From Eubacteriales bacterium (GTDB lineage Bacteria > Bacillota > Clostridia > Lachnospirales > Lachnospiraceae): a stretch of DNA of 64,000 nt. Position numbers and translations under genes: made by a program. The notes beneath the pieces were generated by a model. That model ran no database searches. It had not been told where the DNA came from and worked only from the letters and a program-made list of their open reading frames with translations. Location of the stretch: assembly GCA_030524715.1 (NCBI GenBank), contig JAUNGB010000002.1:1-64000 (forward strand). Direction: 5' to 3'. Shown piece by piece: positions 52,619 to 61,742 of this stretch; the first letter of the stretch is position 1; each line of letters starts with the position of its first letter.

Positions 52619-54903
52619 ATTACGTAAATAAACCCGTGCGCAAAACCGACGCCATGGCCCTTGTTACCGGAAAGCCGGTTTATACGGACGATCTGGCGCC
52701 TAAGGACTGCCTGATCGTCAAGGTTTTGAGAAGCCCTCACGCCAATGCATGGATAGAAGAGATCAAGACAGGAACTGCCGCGCAGACGGGGGGAATCGCC
52801 TGTGTGTTTACCTATAAGGATGTTCCGCAGAAGCGTTTTACTCTGGCAGGGCAGACCTACCCGGAATTAAGCCCCTACGACAGGCTGATCCTTGACCGCC
52901 ATCTGCGCTTTGTGGGAGATGCGGTTGCAATTGTGGCAGGAGAGAGCGAAGAGGCTGTCGATAAAGCAATGAAACGGATTAAAGTCAAATACCGGGTGGA
53001 GAAACCGATGCTGGATATTCATCAGGCAAAGGACGGGGACATTCTGGTCCATCCGGAGGACAACTGGCTGGCAAAGGTTCCGGTGGGCGCCGACAATAAA
53101 AGAAATCTCTGTGCATCAGGCGTTGAAGAGCATGGGGATGTAGAAGAGGCTCTTTCCGGATGCAGCTATACCGTGGACTTTACCTACCGGACCAGGCCAA
53201 ATCAGCAGGCCATGATGGAAACCTTCAGGAGCTATTGCTATCTGGATCATTTCGGACGGCTGAACGTGGTTTCCTCCACGCAGATTCCCTTTCATGTAAG
53301 AAGGATCCTGGGAAATGCCCTGGATATTCCCTCTTCCAAAATCCGGATCCTCAAACCGAGGATCGGGGGCGGCTTCGGCGCCAAGCAGACGGCGGTTTCA
53401 GATGTTTATCCGGCGTTTGTCACATGGAAAACAGGAAAGCCGTCTAAGATGGTGTATTCCCGGTATGAATCCCAGATCTGCTCATCTCCCCGTCATGAGA
53501 TGGAAATCCGGGTGCGCGCAGGGGCGGACGAAGATGGGATCGTCAGGGTATTGGATGTATATTCTCTGTCCAACACAGGCGCATACGGAGAACACGGCCC
53601 CACGACGGTAGGCTTAAGCGGACATAAATCCATTGCTCTTTACCGTCATCTTCAGGCATATCGTTTTGCTTATGACGTGGTCTATACCAACGTGCAGGCC
53701 GCAGGCGCATACCGCGGCTACGGGGCGACGCAGGGGATCTTCGCGGTAGAATCCGCCATTGATGAGCTGGCAGCAAAAATGGGCATGGACCCGGTGCGTA
53801 TCCGCGAGCTGAATATGCCTATGGAAGGGGAACCTCTTCCGGCGTACGGAGACTGCCCGACCGCGCCGAGCTGTACTATGGATCAGTGTATGGCCCGTGC
53901 AAAGGAAATGATGAACTGGGATGAGAAATACCCCTTCAAAGATATGGGCAACGGCAAGGTCCGGGGTGTGGGCGTTGCCATGGCAATGCAGGGTTCTTCC
54001 ATCGCAGGCGTGGATGTGGGCGGCGCTGATATGAAGCTGAACGAGGACGGCTCCTATACGCTGGGGCTTGGCTGTACGGATATGGGAACCGGGTGCGATA
54101 CGATCCTGGCGCAGATCGCCGCGGACTGCATGGAGACCTCCATGGAAAATATCGTGGTGTTTGGTGTGGATACGGATATTTCGCCCTATGATTCCGGTTC
54201 TTACGCATCAGCGACTACTTACACCACAGGAACGGCGGTCATGCAGGCATGTGAGGAACTGCGTACAAGAATATGCAGGCTTGGGGCAGAGATGCTGGGA
54301 GCTTCTGTGGACGAGGTGGATTTTGACGGCTCTTATGTTTCCTGCGGGGAGAAGAAGGTCAGCCTTTCAGATATTGCAGTCAAAGGGACCTGCGGAAACA
54401 CTCAGGAGCTTCAGGTTACAAGGACCTACTCATCACCGATCTCTCCGCCTCCGTTTATGGTCGGTATGGCCGAGGTGGAGGTTGACAAGGAGACAGGAAG
54501 CACAAAGGTGATAGACTATGTGGCTGTTGTGGACTGCGGGACCCCTATCAACCCGAACCTTGCCAGAGTCCAGACCGAGGGCGGCATCGTCCAGGGTATC
54601 GGCATGGCCCTTTACGAGGATGTGCAGTACAGTGAAAAGGGCGTGATCCGGAACAACTCTTTTATGCAGTATAAAATCCCTACACGTCTGGATATCGGGG
54701 ATATCCGTGTGGATTTCAGAAGCAGCTATGAAAAGAGCGGGCCGTTCGGGGCAAAATCCATCGGAGAGCTGGTGATCGATACCCCGTGTCCGGCCATCGC
54801 AAATGCTGTTTACAATGCAACCGGCGTGAGAGTGCGAGAGCTTCCCATCACTCCCGAGAAGATCGTTATGGGGATGAGGAAGAATGAGGCAGAGGCGGAA
54901 TGA
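52615..54903 (+). CDS. molybdenum hydroxylase molybdopterin-binding subunit (xanthine dehydrogenase-type)
   Basis: A 762-residue large subunit. The start MNYVNKPVRKTDAMALVTGK is typical. Cofactor and active-site elements include GGGFGAKQ (about 247-254), AYRGYGATQ, the molybdopterin loops QGSSIAG, GTGCDTILAQIAADCM and the catalytic glutamate in GAKSIGELVID near the C-terminus. The three genes make a complete catalytic enzyme for a purine or other N-heterocycle, but the substrate cannot be named. No maturation factor (XdhC, MocA) or transporter is in the window. ATG 52615 is used; a longer frame to 52426 only overlaps the Fe-S gene. Confidence 0.9.
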   Translation: MNYVNKPVRKTDAMALVTGKPVYTDDLAPKDCLIVKVLRSPHANAWIEEIKTGTAAQTGGIACVFTYKDVPQKRFTLAGQTYPELSPYDRLILDRHLRFVGDAVAIVAGESEEAVDKAMKRIKVKYRVEKPMLDIHQAKDGDILVHPEDNWLAKVPVGADNKRNLCASGVEEHGDVEEALSGCSYTVDFTYRTRPNQQAMMETFRSYCYLDHFGRLNVVSSTQIPFHVRRILGNALDIPSSKIRILKPRIGGGFGAKQTAVSDVYPAFVTWKTGKPSKMVYSRYESQICSSPRHEMEIRVRAGADEDGIVRVLDVYSLSNTGAYGEHGPTTVGLSGHKSIALYRHLQAYRFAYDVVYTNVQAAGAYRGYGATQGIFAVESAIDELAAKMGMDPVRIRELNMPMEGEPLPAYGDCPTAPSCTMDQCMARAKEMMNWDEKYPFKDMGNGKVRGVGVAMAMQGSSIAGVDVGGADMKLNEDGSYTLGLGCTDMGTGCDTILAQIAADCMETSMENIVVFGVDTDISPYDSGSYASATTYTTGTAVMQACEELRTRICRLGAEMLGASVDEVDFDGSYVSCGEKKVSLSDIAVKGTCGNTQELQVTRTYSSPISPPPFMVGMAEVEVDKETGSTKVIDYVAVVDCGTPINPNLARVQTEGGIVQGIGMALYEDVQYSEKGVIRNNSFMQYKIPTRLDIGDIRVDFRSSYEKSGPFGAKSIGELVIDTPCPAIANAVYNATGVRVRELPITPEKIVMGMRKNEAEAE

Positions 54904-55958
54904 TGGAATTAATAAAAGCGAGCGCAGGGCTTTGTTTGGAGCTTGCCGTGTTTTTCTGCGCGGGAAGCCTGCTGATGTATGTGCTGAAAATAAAGGCGGA
55001 GGCTTCACTGGCGCTGATTTTTGGATATCTTCTTTATTTTTCAGTATTTGAAGTGCTTGCGCTTCCTATGGTACTGGCATGGGTTCCGTTGAAGATCCTG
55101 TGTATTGTATGGGGGATACTGATGGCTTTGACAGTGTGTCTTGCAGTATTTCTTTTAAGAGGGCAGTGGAGAAAGCAGCTTGGGGGCCTTCCTGATATCC
55201 GGAAGCTTCACGGCGCCATGCTTTTTCTGGTAATTGCCGTGATCCTGCTGCAGTGTATGATCGTGGTGATCTATGAGGATACCACAGTGGACGCCGCATA
55301 TTATGTGGGGACGGTTACTACCTCTGTGCATACGGGAACTCTGGGAAGATACAGCCCTTATACAGGCGTTCTTTACAAAAAGTTCCAGTCCAGATACGTA
55401 TTTTCCACGTATCCCATGCACAATGCGGTATGGTGTAAGCTTCTGGGAATCCATCCCATCGTACAGGCCAAGGTGGTAATGTCAGTGATCAATGTCCTGA
55501 TCGCCAATCTGGTGATCTACCAGATCGGCAGGCGGCTTTTCAGGGGAGGGAGGAAGCAGGCGGATCTGATGGTATGCTTTGTGTGCCTGATGCAGTTGTT
55601 TTCCTATACTATCTATACCCCGGGAACCTTTTTCTTTACCAGATCCTACGAGGGCAAAGCCCTGCTGGCGAATGTGACCTTTCCCGTGGTGCTGTACTGT
55701 GCCGTCTGGTTCTGGCAGGAACAGAAAAGCAGGAGCCTGTGGGTGATACTTTTTCTCACATCCGTAAGTGCAGTTGCTTTTTCCGGATCGTCCATTATCC
55801 TGCCGGCGGCGGTGAGCGCGGGGATTCTTCCGGTATTGTTTAAGCGGAAGCAGTTTTCAGCGCTGGTTTCTTATATTCTGTGTATGCTGCCGACAATTTT
55901 GTATGCCTGCGCATATTTTGCGGTAAAAGGCGGCTGGCTGACACTGTGGGCGTCATAA
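54900..55958 (+). CDS. DUF6077-type membrane protein, N-terminal part
   Basis: A 352-residue protein with about nine transmembrane helices and an extracellular-looking loop after residue 120 (EDTTVDAAYYVGTVTTSVHT...YSTYPMHNAVWC). This is the N-terminal pattern of DUF6077 proteins, which resemble glycosyltransferase-type membrane enzymes and are usually about 650 residues. It overlaps the molybdenum enzyme gene by four bases. It ends at TAA 55956, after which the same frame continues (GGA GGC GGA AAA ATG) into the next gene. Confidence 0.65.
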   Translation: MMELIKASAGLCLELAVFFCAGSLLMYVLKIKAEASLALIFGYLLYFSVFEVLALPMVLAWVPLKILCIVWGILMALTVCLAVFLLRGQWRKQLGGLPDIRKLHGAMLFLVIAVILLQCMIVVIYEDTTVDAAYYVGTVTTSVHTGTLGRYSPYTGVLYKKFQSRYVFSTYPMHNAVWCKLLGIHPIVQAKVVMSVINVLIANLVIYQIGRRLFRGGRKQADLMVCFVCLMQLFSYTIYTPGTFFFTRSYEGKALLANVTFPVVLYCAVWFWQEQKSRSLWVILFLTSVSAVAFSGSSIILPAAVSAGILPVLFKRKQFSALVSYILCMLPTILYACAYFAVKGGWLTLWAS

Positions 55959-55970
55959 GGAGGCGGAAAA

Positions 55971-56831
55971 ATGGCAGATGTATCGATAAAAGAGGCTGGT
56001 TTACGGTTTGTGTGGCTCTGTCTGGAAAAGTACTGGGGAACCTGTCTGTTTCTTGTTCTGTTCCTGGCAGGGATCCTGTGGAGCCTGTTTTGCCGCAGGA
56101 AGGATGAGGCGAGAGTTTTTCTGGGCTATACGGTATTTTTGCTTTTAACGGTATATAATCCGTTATTTGTGAAATATATTGTGCCGAAGGTGAATTTTGA
56201 GAATGAATATTACCGCTTTTTCTGGATCCTTCCGGTGATTCCGGGGGTGGCCTATTATGCGGTTCGGCTGGTTTTCGCGGTTAAAAATAAATGGGGAAAG
56301 GTTCTGGCCGCCCTTGCGCTGGCAGGAGTGATGGCAGTGACCGGAACTCCCCTGCAGGGAGTTGTGCAGAATTTCGCTCTTGCGGAAAATATTTATAAGG
56401 TGCCCAATGACCTGCGGGCCGTCTGCGATATTATCCATGCAGACAGCGGGGAAGAAAGCCCCAGAGTGGTGTTTGATAATTCATTGAATTCCCTTGCAAG
56501 GCAGTACGACGCTTCCCTTCAGCTTGTCCTTCACCGGGATGCTGTGCTGTACCGTGCGGGAAGCACAGTAGCGGGAACGATGAACGAGGACAGCTCCTGG
56601 TACCGCAGACAGCGTGTGATCATGGACATGGTCTACTATGAACAGCCGGTACGGCTTCGGAAGTTCCGTTATTCGCTGACGAAGACAAAAACGGACTATC
56701 TGGTGCTTCCGGTAACTCTGACCAATCATGACCGTATCCGCAAGGCAGGCTGTGAACCCATCGCACAGACGGAAAATTATGTTGTCTATCGGTTTGACTG
56801 GAAAAAATATCAGGAATTAAATAAAGAATAA
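55971..56831 (+). CDS. DUF6077-type membrane protein, C-terminal part
   Basis: A 286-residue protein with four or five transmembrane segments followed by a soluble domain of about 150 residues (VCDIIHADSGEESPRVVFDN ... YLVLPVTLTNHDRIRKAGCEPIAQTENYVVYRF). It is in the same reading frame as the preceding gene, one stop codon and four codons later, and appears to be the second half of one family. The AAGGAGG that overlaps that stop serves as its ribosome site. A true two-gene split and a nonsense mutation are both possible. Confidence 0.62.
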   Translation: MADVSIKEAGLRFVWLCLEKYWGTCLFLVLFLAGILWSLFCRRKDEARVFLGYTVFLLLTVYNPLFVKYIVPKVNFENEYYRFFWILPVIPGVAYYAVRLVFAVKNKWGKVLAALALAGVMAVTGTPLQGVVQNFALAENIYKVPNDLRAVCDIIHADSGEESPRVVFDNSLNSLARQYDASLQLVLHRDAVLYRAGSTVAGTMNEDSSWYRRQRVIMDMVYYEQPVRLRKFRYSLTKTKTDYLVLPVTLTNHDRIRKAGCEPIAQTENYVVYRFDWKKYQELNKE

Positions 56832-56950
56832 GAAGAATAAAAATTGACAATAAAATAACAATAAAATACTGCCTGAAAATAACAAAAATGTATTGCTATT
56901 TTACAGGAAAGCTGTTACAGTAAAAAGGATTAACCGGATACAAATGTTTT

Positions 56951-57113
56951 GAAGATAGAGGCGCGGGATTCATCAGTATTTCCGGAGTGAAGGGCGTTGG
57001 AGGCCTTCCGGAAAGAAAGGGGATTCTGCCGAAGGGTGCTTTCTCCCAACAGAGGGCATTCTGGGACGACGCAGAAGATGCGGCGTACTGTCACTTTAGT
57101 GGAGCGCTATCGC
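56951..57113 (+). ncRNA. lysine riboswitch (L box)
   Basis: The aptamer shows the conserved order GATAGAGGCGCGGGATTCAT, GGAGTGAAGG, GGAAAGAAAGGGG, CTGCCGAAGG, CTGGGACGAC, TACTGTCAC and TGGAGCGCTATC. The closing stem P1 is GATAG (56954-56958) with CTATC (57107-57111). It is followed by a terminator (57142-57189) and then by a NhaC-type transporter, the known context of L-box-controlled lysine transporters. Confidence 0.9.
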
Positions 57114-57141
57114 AGGTTCAAAGATGAGCTGGATCGTTATT

Positions 57142-57189
57142 AAGCCATGAATGTGTTCCCGCAGGGAACCGCGTTCATGGCTTTTTTTC
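57142..57189 (+). terminator. expression-platform terminator of the lysine riboswitch
   Basis: AAGCCATGAATG (57142-57153) pairs with CGTTCATGGCTT (57171-57182), with an inner stem GTTCCC/GGGAAC, followed by seven Ts. Lysine binding should favour this terminator and shut the transporter gene off. Confidence 0.9.
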
Positions 57190-57252
57190 GGGGCTTTTCG
57201 TGCGGAACCGGAATTAACGTTTGTATCAGAAAAAAGGATGGAGGAAATCGAT

Positions 57253-58875
57253 ATGCAAAGCAAGAGAAAAAGGCTGTCTGTGCTTGTTTCCGTGATCATT
57301 GCCTGTGTTATGGCAAATCCGGCGCTTGTACTGGCAGCAGAAGAGGAAGCAGCCCAGCCGGCCGTATATGCGACCTTTTGGGCGCTGGTGCCGCCGATCG
57401 TGGCCATCGCACTGGCATTGATCACAAAGGAGGTTTACAGCTCCCTGTTTATTGGAATTCTGGTAGGCGCATTGTTCTATTCGGGATTTAGTTTTGAGGG
57501 AACAGTGACGCACATTTTTCAGGGCGGAATCATCAGTGTGCTTTCTGACAGCTACAATGTAGGGATTCTGGTGTTCCTGGTGATCCTGGGAACCATGGTA
57601 TGTCTGATGAACAGGGCGGGAGGCTCTGCCGCATTCGGACGCTGGGCAAGTAAGCGGATTAAAACACGTGTGGGTGCGGAGTTGGCCACGATCGCCCTTG
57701 GCGTTCTGATTTTTATCGACGACTATTTTAACTGCCTGACCGTGGGAAGCGTTATGCGTCCTGTAACGGATAAGCATAACGTATCCAGAGCGAAGCTGGC
57801 GTATCTGATCGACGCTACCGCGGCTCCGGTCTGTATTATTGCTCCGATCTCATCCTGGGCTGCTGCTGTCAGCGGCTTTGTAGAGGGAGAGAATGGACTT
57901 TCTATTTTTGTACGCGCGATTCCGTATAATTTCTATGCTCTGCTGACCATTGTCATGATGGTGGGAATGGTTCTCATGAAGGTAGAGTTCGGTTCCATGG
58001 GCGTACATGAGACAAACGCTTTAAAAGGCGATCTATTTACTACTGAAGGACGTCCTTATGCCAATGCGGAGGATGATTCGGAGGGAAATCCCAGAGGAAA
58101 GGTAATCGACCTTCTGATTCCCATTATCAGCCTTGTGATCTGCTGTGTCATTGGAATGATCTATACAGGCGGGTTCTTTGACGGAACAGATTTTGTTACG
58201 GCGTTTTCTCAGAGTGATGCTTCCGTGGGTCTTGTATTGGGAAGCTTCTTTGGCCTGGTGATCACGGTTCTGCTGTATGTGATCCGCCGCGTATTGTCCT
58301 TCCGCCAGTGCATGGAATGTATTCCGGACGGATTTAAGGCAATGGTTCCGGCAATCCTGATCCTGACTTTCGCATGGTCTTTAAAGGCAATGACGGACAG
58401 CCTCGGCGCCGCTGTATTTGTGGCTAATGCAGTACAATCTGCGGCAGGTACCCTGATGAACTTCCTGCCCGCTATTATTTTCCTGGTAGGCTGTTTCCTT
58501 GCGTTTGCAACAGGAACTTCCTGGGGAACCTTCGGAATCCTGATCCCGATCGTTGTTGAAGTATTTGCCAATACAAATGAAACTCTGATGATCATTTCCA
58601 TTTCCGCCTGCATGGCAGGCGCTGTATGCGGAGACCATTGTTCGCCTATTTCCGATACGACGATCATGGCATCGGCGGGCGCGCAGTGCGACCATGTAAA
58701 CCATGTGTCCACACAGCTTCCGTATGCATTGGTGGCTGCCGCGGTATCCTTTGTAACATATATCGTAGCCGGATTTGCCCAGACTGCCTGGATCGCACTT
58801 CCGGTGGGAATCGTTCTGATGCTGATCGTGCTGTTGGTCATCAAATATGAGTTTTCTACATTAAGAGAAAGATAG
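57253..58875 (+). CDS. NhaC-family antiporter-type transporter, predicted lysine transporter (LysW-like)
   Basis: A 540-residue membrane protein with a likely signal segment (residues 10-30, ending VLAAEEE) and about twelve transmembrane helices. Family motifs: RAGGSAAFGRWASKRI, FIDDYFNCLTVGSVMRPVTD (about 155-175), ATAAPVCIIAPISSWAA and TGTSWGTFGILIPI, then GDHCSPISDTTIMASAGAQC. NhaC-type proteins exchange Na+ and H+; members behind lysine riboswitches have been predicted to carry lysine. It is the only gene downstream of the riboswitch. ATG 57253 has a GGATGGAGGAAATC site. Confidence 0.85.
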   Translation: MQSKRKRLSVLVSVIIACVMANPALVLAAEEEAAQPAVYATFWALVPPIVAIALALITKEVYSSLFIGILVGALFYSGFSFEGTVTHIFQGGIISVLSDSYNVGILVFLVILGTMVCLMNRAGGSAAFGRWASKRIKTRVGAELATIALGVLIFIDDYFNCLTVGSVMRPVTDKHNVSRAKLAYLIDATAAPVCIIAPISSWAAAVSGFVEGENGLSIFVRAIPYNFYALLTIVMMVGMVLMKVEFGSMGVHETNALKGDLFTTEGRPYANAEDDSEGNPRGKVIDLLIPIISLVICCVIGMIYTGGFFDGTDFVTAFSQSDASVGLVLGSFFGLVITVLLYVIRRVLSFRQCMECIPDGFKAMVPAILILTFAWSLKAMTDSLGAAVFVANAVQSAAGTLMNFLPAIIFLVGCFLAFATGTSWGTFGILIPIVVEVFANTNETLMIISISACMAGAVCGDHCSPISDTTIMASAGAQCDHVNHVSTQLPYALVAAAVSFVTYIVAGFAQTAWIALPVGIVLMLIVLLVIKYEFSTLRER

Positions 58876-59020
58876 GTTACTGTTCAGCAGATGGAATGAT
58901 AACATTTATATTATAGTTATAGGCAATTTTTTCAAGTGGGTTTTTGGGTTGTAATTTCGCGGCGGTTATAGTATCATAATATTTGTCCGTATATCAGGAC
59001 AGGTATAAGGGAAGAGAATG

Positions 59021-59053
59021 GTTACTGTTTGCATCTACAGTGCAGACAGTAAC
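59021..59053. repeat. GTTACTGTT-family palindrome
   Basis: A 33-bp hairpin: GTTACTGTTTGCA and TGCAGACAGTAAC around CTACAG. It is the best copy of the family also seen at 4276-4308 and 50991-51022. It lies 48 bases before the deacetylase start and may act in its leader; a further AACAGAG tail follows. Confidence 0.7.
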
Positions 59054-59100
59054 AGAGAATGTACAAAATCATATAATCACATAAAGGAGGAATCGTTTAT

Positions 59101-60507
59101 ATGCCAGGTCGAAAAACGCGGACAAACCCGGTTCTGGTTCTGATCGCAGTTCTTCTGTGTCTGATCTTTGGAGCGACCTTTACACAGTCCTCTGCGGATC
59201 CGTCACCGGCTGAACAGGGAGAAATGCCGGATATGTTCGTGGCTGAGGATGTGGATGATTCTTTATTCACTTCTCATGGCACTGTGACCGGAGACGACAA
59301 TATTACAGATCAGTCTGAAGAAACTGAGGAAGAACCTCAGATCACCCAGGCGCCTGTACCCACTGAGGTACCTGAAAAGAACGAAGAAAAATCCTATGAA
59401 GCCTCTCCGGAGGCGGCACGTGGGATTTGGACTTCAAGCGGAAGCAACTGGATGTTTCTTGTGGATGGAACGCCTTACACCGGCTGGCTTTCGGATACAG
59501 ACGGAAACCGCTACTTCTTTAATGAAGAGGGAATCATGCAGACGGGCTGGCTGGAGGATGGCGGAAACCGCTATTATCTTGATCTGGACGGGATCATGCA
59601 GACAGGGGAGATAACAGTAGACGGTGAAACCTATCAGTTACAGGAGGATGGAGTCTTAAAGGAAGCGAAGAAGAACGGTAAGGCAGACTCTGATAAAGCG
59701 ACGCCAACGCCGGCTCGGGAAGCAAAAGAGGAAGAGAAAACCTCAAAAGACAAGGAGTCCGTGAAGGAAGAAGAAGCCTCAGAGGACAAGGAGTCCGTGA
59801 AGGAAGAGGAAGCTACAGAAGACAAGGAAACAGAAGAAGATAAGGAAGCCTCAGAGCAAAAGGAAAGCAAGAAAGAGAATAAAGCTGAGAAGAAAAAGAA
59901 AGTACAGGCGGATAAAACGATCGCGCTGACCTTTGACGACGGCCCCAGTTCTTTTACCGACCGCCTTTTGGATTGTCTTGAGGAAAATAATGCGAAGGCT
60001 ACCTTCTTCATGGTTGGCGAAGAAATCGTCAATTTTCCGGATGAGGTAAAAAGAATGGAAGAGCTTGGCTGTGAGCTTGGTAATCATACATATTCCCATA
60101 CAGATCTGACGGAGCTGGACGCCGCGGGAATTTCCGATGCTATCGGGAAAACAGATCAGCTTCTTTTGGAACTGGCAGGACATGGGGCGACGGTTCTGAG
60201 GCCTCCATACGGTTCTGTTAACGATACGGTAGTGGCGACTGTGGGAACTCCGATGATCCTCTGGTCTATTGACACTCTGGACTGGGAAACGCTGGATGCT
60301 GAAAAAACGGTCGATACGGTACTTTCCCAGGTTGAGGACGGATCCATTATCCTGATGCACGATATTTACAAGGAGTCTGTGGATGCGGCGGAAATTCTGA
60401 TTCCAAGACTGATCGAGGAAGGCTATGAGCTGGTAACTGTTCATGAACTGGCGGAGAAGAAGGGAGTTACACTTCAAACGGGAACCACATACGGTGAAAT
60501 CAATTAG
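59101..60507 (+). CDS. wall-associated polysaccharide deacetylase (NodB domain with choline-binding-type repeats)
   Basis: A 468-residue exported protein. An N-terminal membrane segment (PVLVLIAVLLCLIFGATF, residues 10-27) is followed by an acidic linker. Three cell-wall-binding repeats lie at residues 115-185 (GYTGWLSDTDGNRYFFNEEG and relatives). A Lys/Glu repeat linker comes next (KESVKEEEA... twice). The NodB deacetylase domain (about 275-455) has TFDDGPS (metal Asp), HTYSHTD, RPPYG, WSIDTLDW and the final MHDI. It would remove acetyl groups from peptidoglycan or another surface glycan, which can give lysozyme resistance. The start follows AAAGGAGGAATCG. Confidence 0.88.
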   Translation: MPGRKTRTNPVLVLIAVLLCLIFGATFTQSSADPSPAEQGEMPDMFVAEDVDDSLFTSHGTVTGDDNITDQSEETEEEPQITQAPVPTEVPEKNEEKSYEASPEAARGIWTSSGSNWMFLVDGTPYTGWLSDTDGNRYFFNEEGIMQTGWLEDGGNRYYLDLDGIMQTGEITVDGETYQLQEDGVLKEAKKNGKADSDKATPTPAREAKEEEKTSKDKESVKEEEASEDKESVKEEEATEDKETEEDKEASEQKESKKENKAEKKKKVQADKTIALTFDDGPSSFTDRLLDCLEENNAKATFFMVGEEIVNFPDEVKRMEELGCELGNHTYSHTDLTELDAAGISDAIGKTDQLLLELAGHGATVLRPPYGSVNDTVVATVGTPMILWSIDTLDWETLDAEKTVDTVLSQVEDGSIILMHDIYKESVDAAEILIPRLIEEGYELVTVHELAEKKGVTLQTGTTYGEIN

Positions 60508-60536
60508 AGAATACAAAATCAACTAGAGAATACAAA

Positions 60537-60571
60537 AAAGAAAGCATTCATATTAATGAATGCTTTCTTTT
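60537..60571. terminator. bidirectional terminator
   Basis: AAAGAAAGCATTCAT (60537-60551) pairs perfectly with ATGAATGCTTTCTTT (60556-60570) and serves the two convergent genes. Just before it, a 19-base motif (CAATTAGAGAATACAAAA) is repeated twice with one change. Confidence 0.85.
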
Positions 60572-60601
60572 GTACACTCTTATTTAATTTCTGATCTTTG
60601 T

Positions 60602-61516
60602 TTACTCTAACAAGCTGCTGTGAACATAACCGGTCTGGCCTTCATAGTCGATCTGAACCCATTCGCCCTCTTCGCCTTTCTTTTCCACCTGCGTTCCTGT
60701 AGAAAGGCCTCCGATAATATCCGCATCGGTACTTGCCTCCGCCCGGACATTGCAATTATCCGTTGCCGTAAGAGTAGTAGTGTCTCCAGACGCAGACAGG
60801 CTTGCGTCGTCACCAAGACCTGCCAGAAATTCTGCAAGTGCAGAATCATTTTCCTGCGCATCATCGTATTGTTTTTTGACGTCGGAGATTAATTCTGATA
60901 CATCTTCGTCAGACTGAAGCTGGTCTGTATAAGCAGAAATCCTTGAGTCATCATCTGCTCCGCCGTCAATTTTCAGATTCCCCTGACTGTCCTTAAATAT
61001 ATAGAACCGACTTAATGCAGGCACAGGAGTGTCGATTCCCTTGCAAATATAATTAAAGACGGCGTATGCTACATAAGAATCGTCATCCAGACCCTTCTTC
61101 GTGTAAACGTCACCTAATTCATACCCTTCGATATAATCCTTTGCATTGGTGATTTTTGACTCATCAGACGGATTTAAATCGTCTACCAGAGTTTTCAGCG
61201 CTGCGATATCTTTCTCCCCAAGAGCCTTATAATAGCTCTCAATCAATGCAGTAACCTCTGCATTATTCTTTTCCATGGGATTGGTGTCTTCTTCTTTCTT
61301 CCCGTCGCCAGTCTCCCCATCATTTGCCGGAGAAGAAGGAACATTTCCCTGGTTATTGTCCATTTCTGTCTGCTGCTCATCCGATTCGGAATTACCCTTC
61401 TTAGTTCCGACACAGGCACGAATGCCGATGAACAGGACAACCACGATTAACAGAATCGCTCCGCCAAGCATAAAATAACGAAGGTTATCTGATAACCATT
61501 CCCTGAAATCATCCAA
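60602..61516 (-). CDS. membrane-anchored SH3-domain protein
   Basis: About 304 residues. One transmembrane helix (residues 14-35, FMLGGAILLIVVVLFIGIRA) anchors it. It is followed by an acidic, low-complexity linker, a helical/NTF2-like domain (AEVTALIESYYKALGEKDIAAL ... YAVFNYICKG), and a bacterial SH3 domain at the C-terminus (CNVRAEASTDADIIGGLSTG, then QVEKKGEEGEWVQIDYEG). It likely senses or binds the cell wall; no enzyme is visible. Start TTG 61516 is preceded by AAGGAGG at eight bases. A longer reading into the tRNA-Arg gene at 61572 is therefore rejected. Confidence 0.78.
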   Translation of the reverse strand: MDDFREWLSDNLRYFMLGGAILLIVVVLFIGIRACVGTKKGNSESDEQQTEMDNNQGNVPSSPANDGETGDGKKEEDTNPMEKNNAEVTALIESYYKALGEKDIAALKTLVDDLNPSDESKITNAKDYIEGYELGDVYTKKGLDDDSYVAYAVFNYICKGIDTPVPALSRFYIFKDSQGNLKIDGGADDDSRISAYTDQLQSDEDVSELISDVKKQYDDAQENDSALAEFLAGLGDDASLSASGDTTTLTATDNCNVRAEASTDADIIGGLSTGTQVEKKGEEGEWVQIDYEGQTGYVHSSLLE

Positions 61517-61571
61517 GTTCTTGTCCTCCTTATGATACAACGCACCGGAACGAACCACCCGTTCCAGGCAG

Positions 61572-61643
61572 CACACCTGAAGGGAATCGAACCCCCGCAC
61601 ATGGTACCGGAAACCACTGCTCTATCCACTGAGCTACAGGTGC
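61572..61643 (-). tRNA. tRNA-Arg (anticodon CCG)
   Basis: The cloverleaf is clear on the complement: acceptor GCACCTG with CAGGTGT, D-arm GCTC...GAGC, anticodon stem GTGGT/ACCAT with loop TTCCGGT, and T-loop TTCGATT. The anticodon CCG reads the arginine codon CGG. No CCA end is encoded. The 1-72 pair is G-U. Confidence 0.9.
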
Positions 61644-61742
61644 GAACTTATGAACCATAAGCTTTTTATACTATAACACATTTTTTCCCGTTTGTAAAGA
61701 TTCAGAATTTTTCATTTTTCAAATATTCAACCACCCTCTGGA

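Noticed and set aside
61517..61600. N-terminal extension of the SH3 protein
   Set aside because: It would run into the tRNA-Arg gene, and a good ribosome site points to the TTG at 61516.
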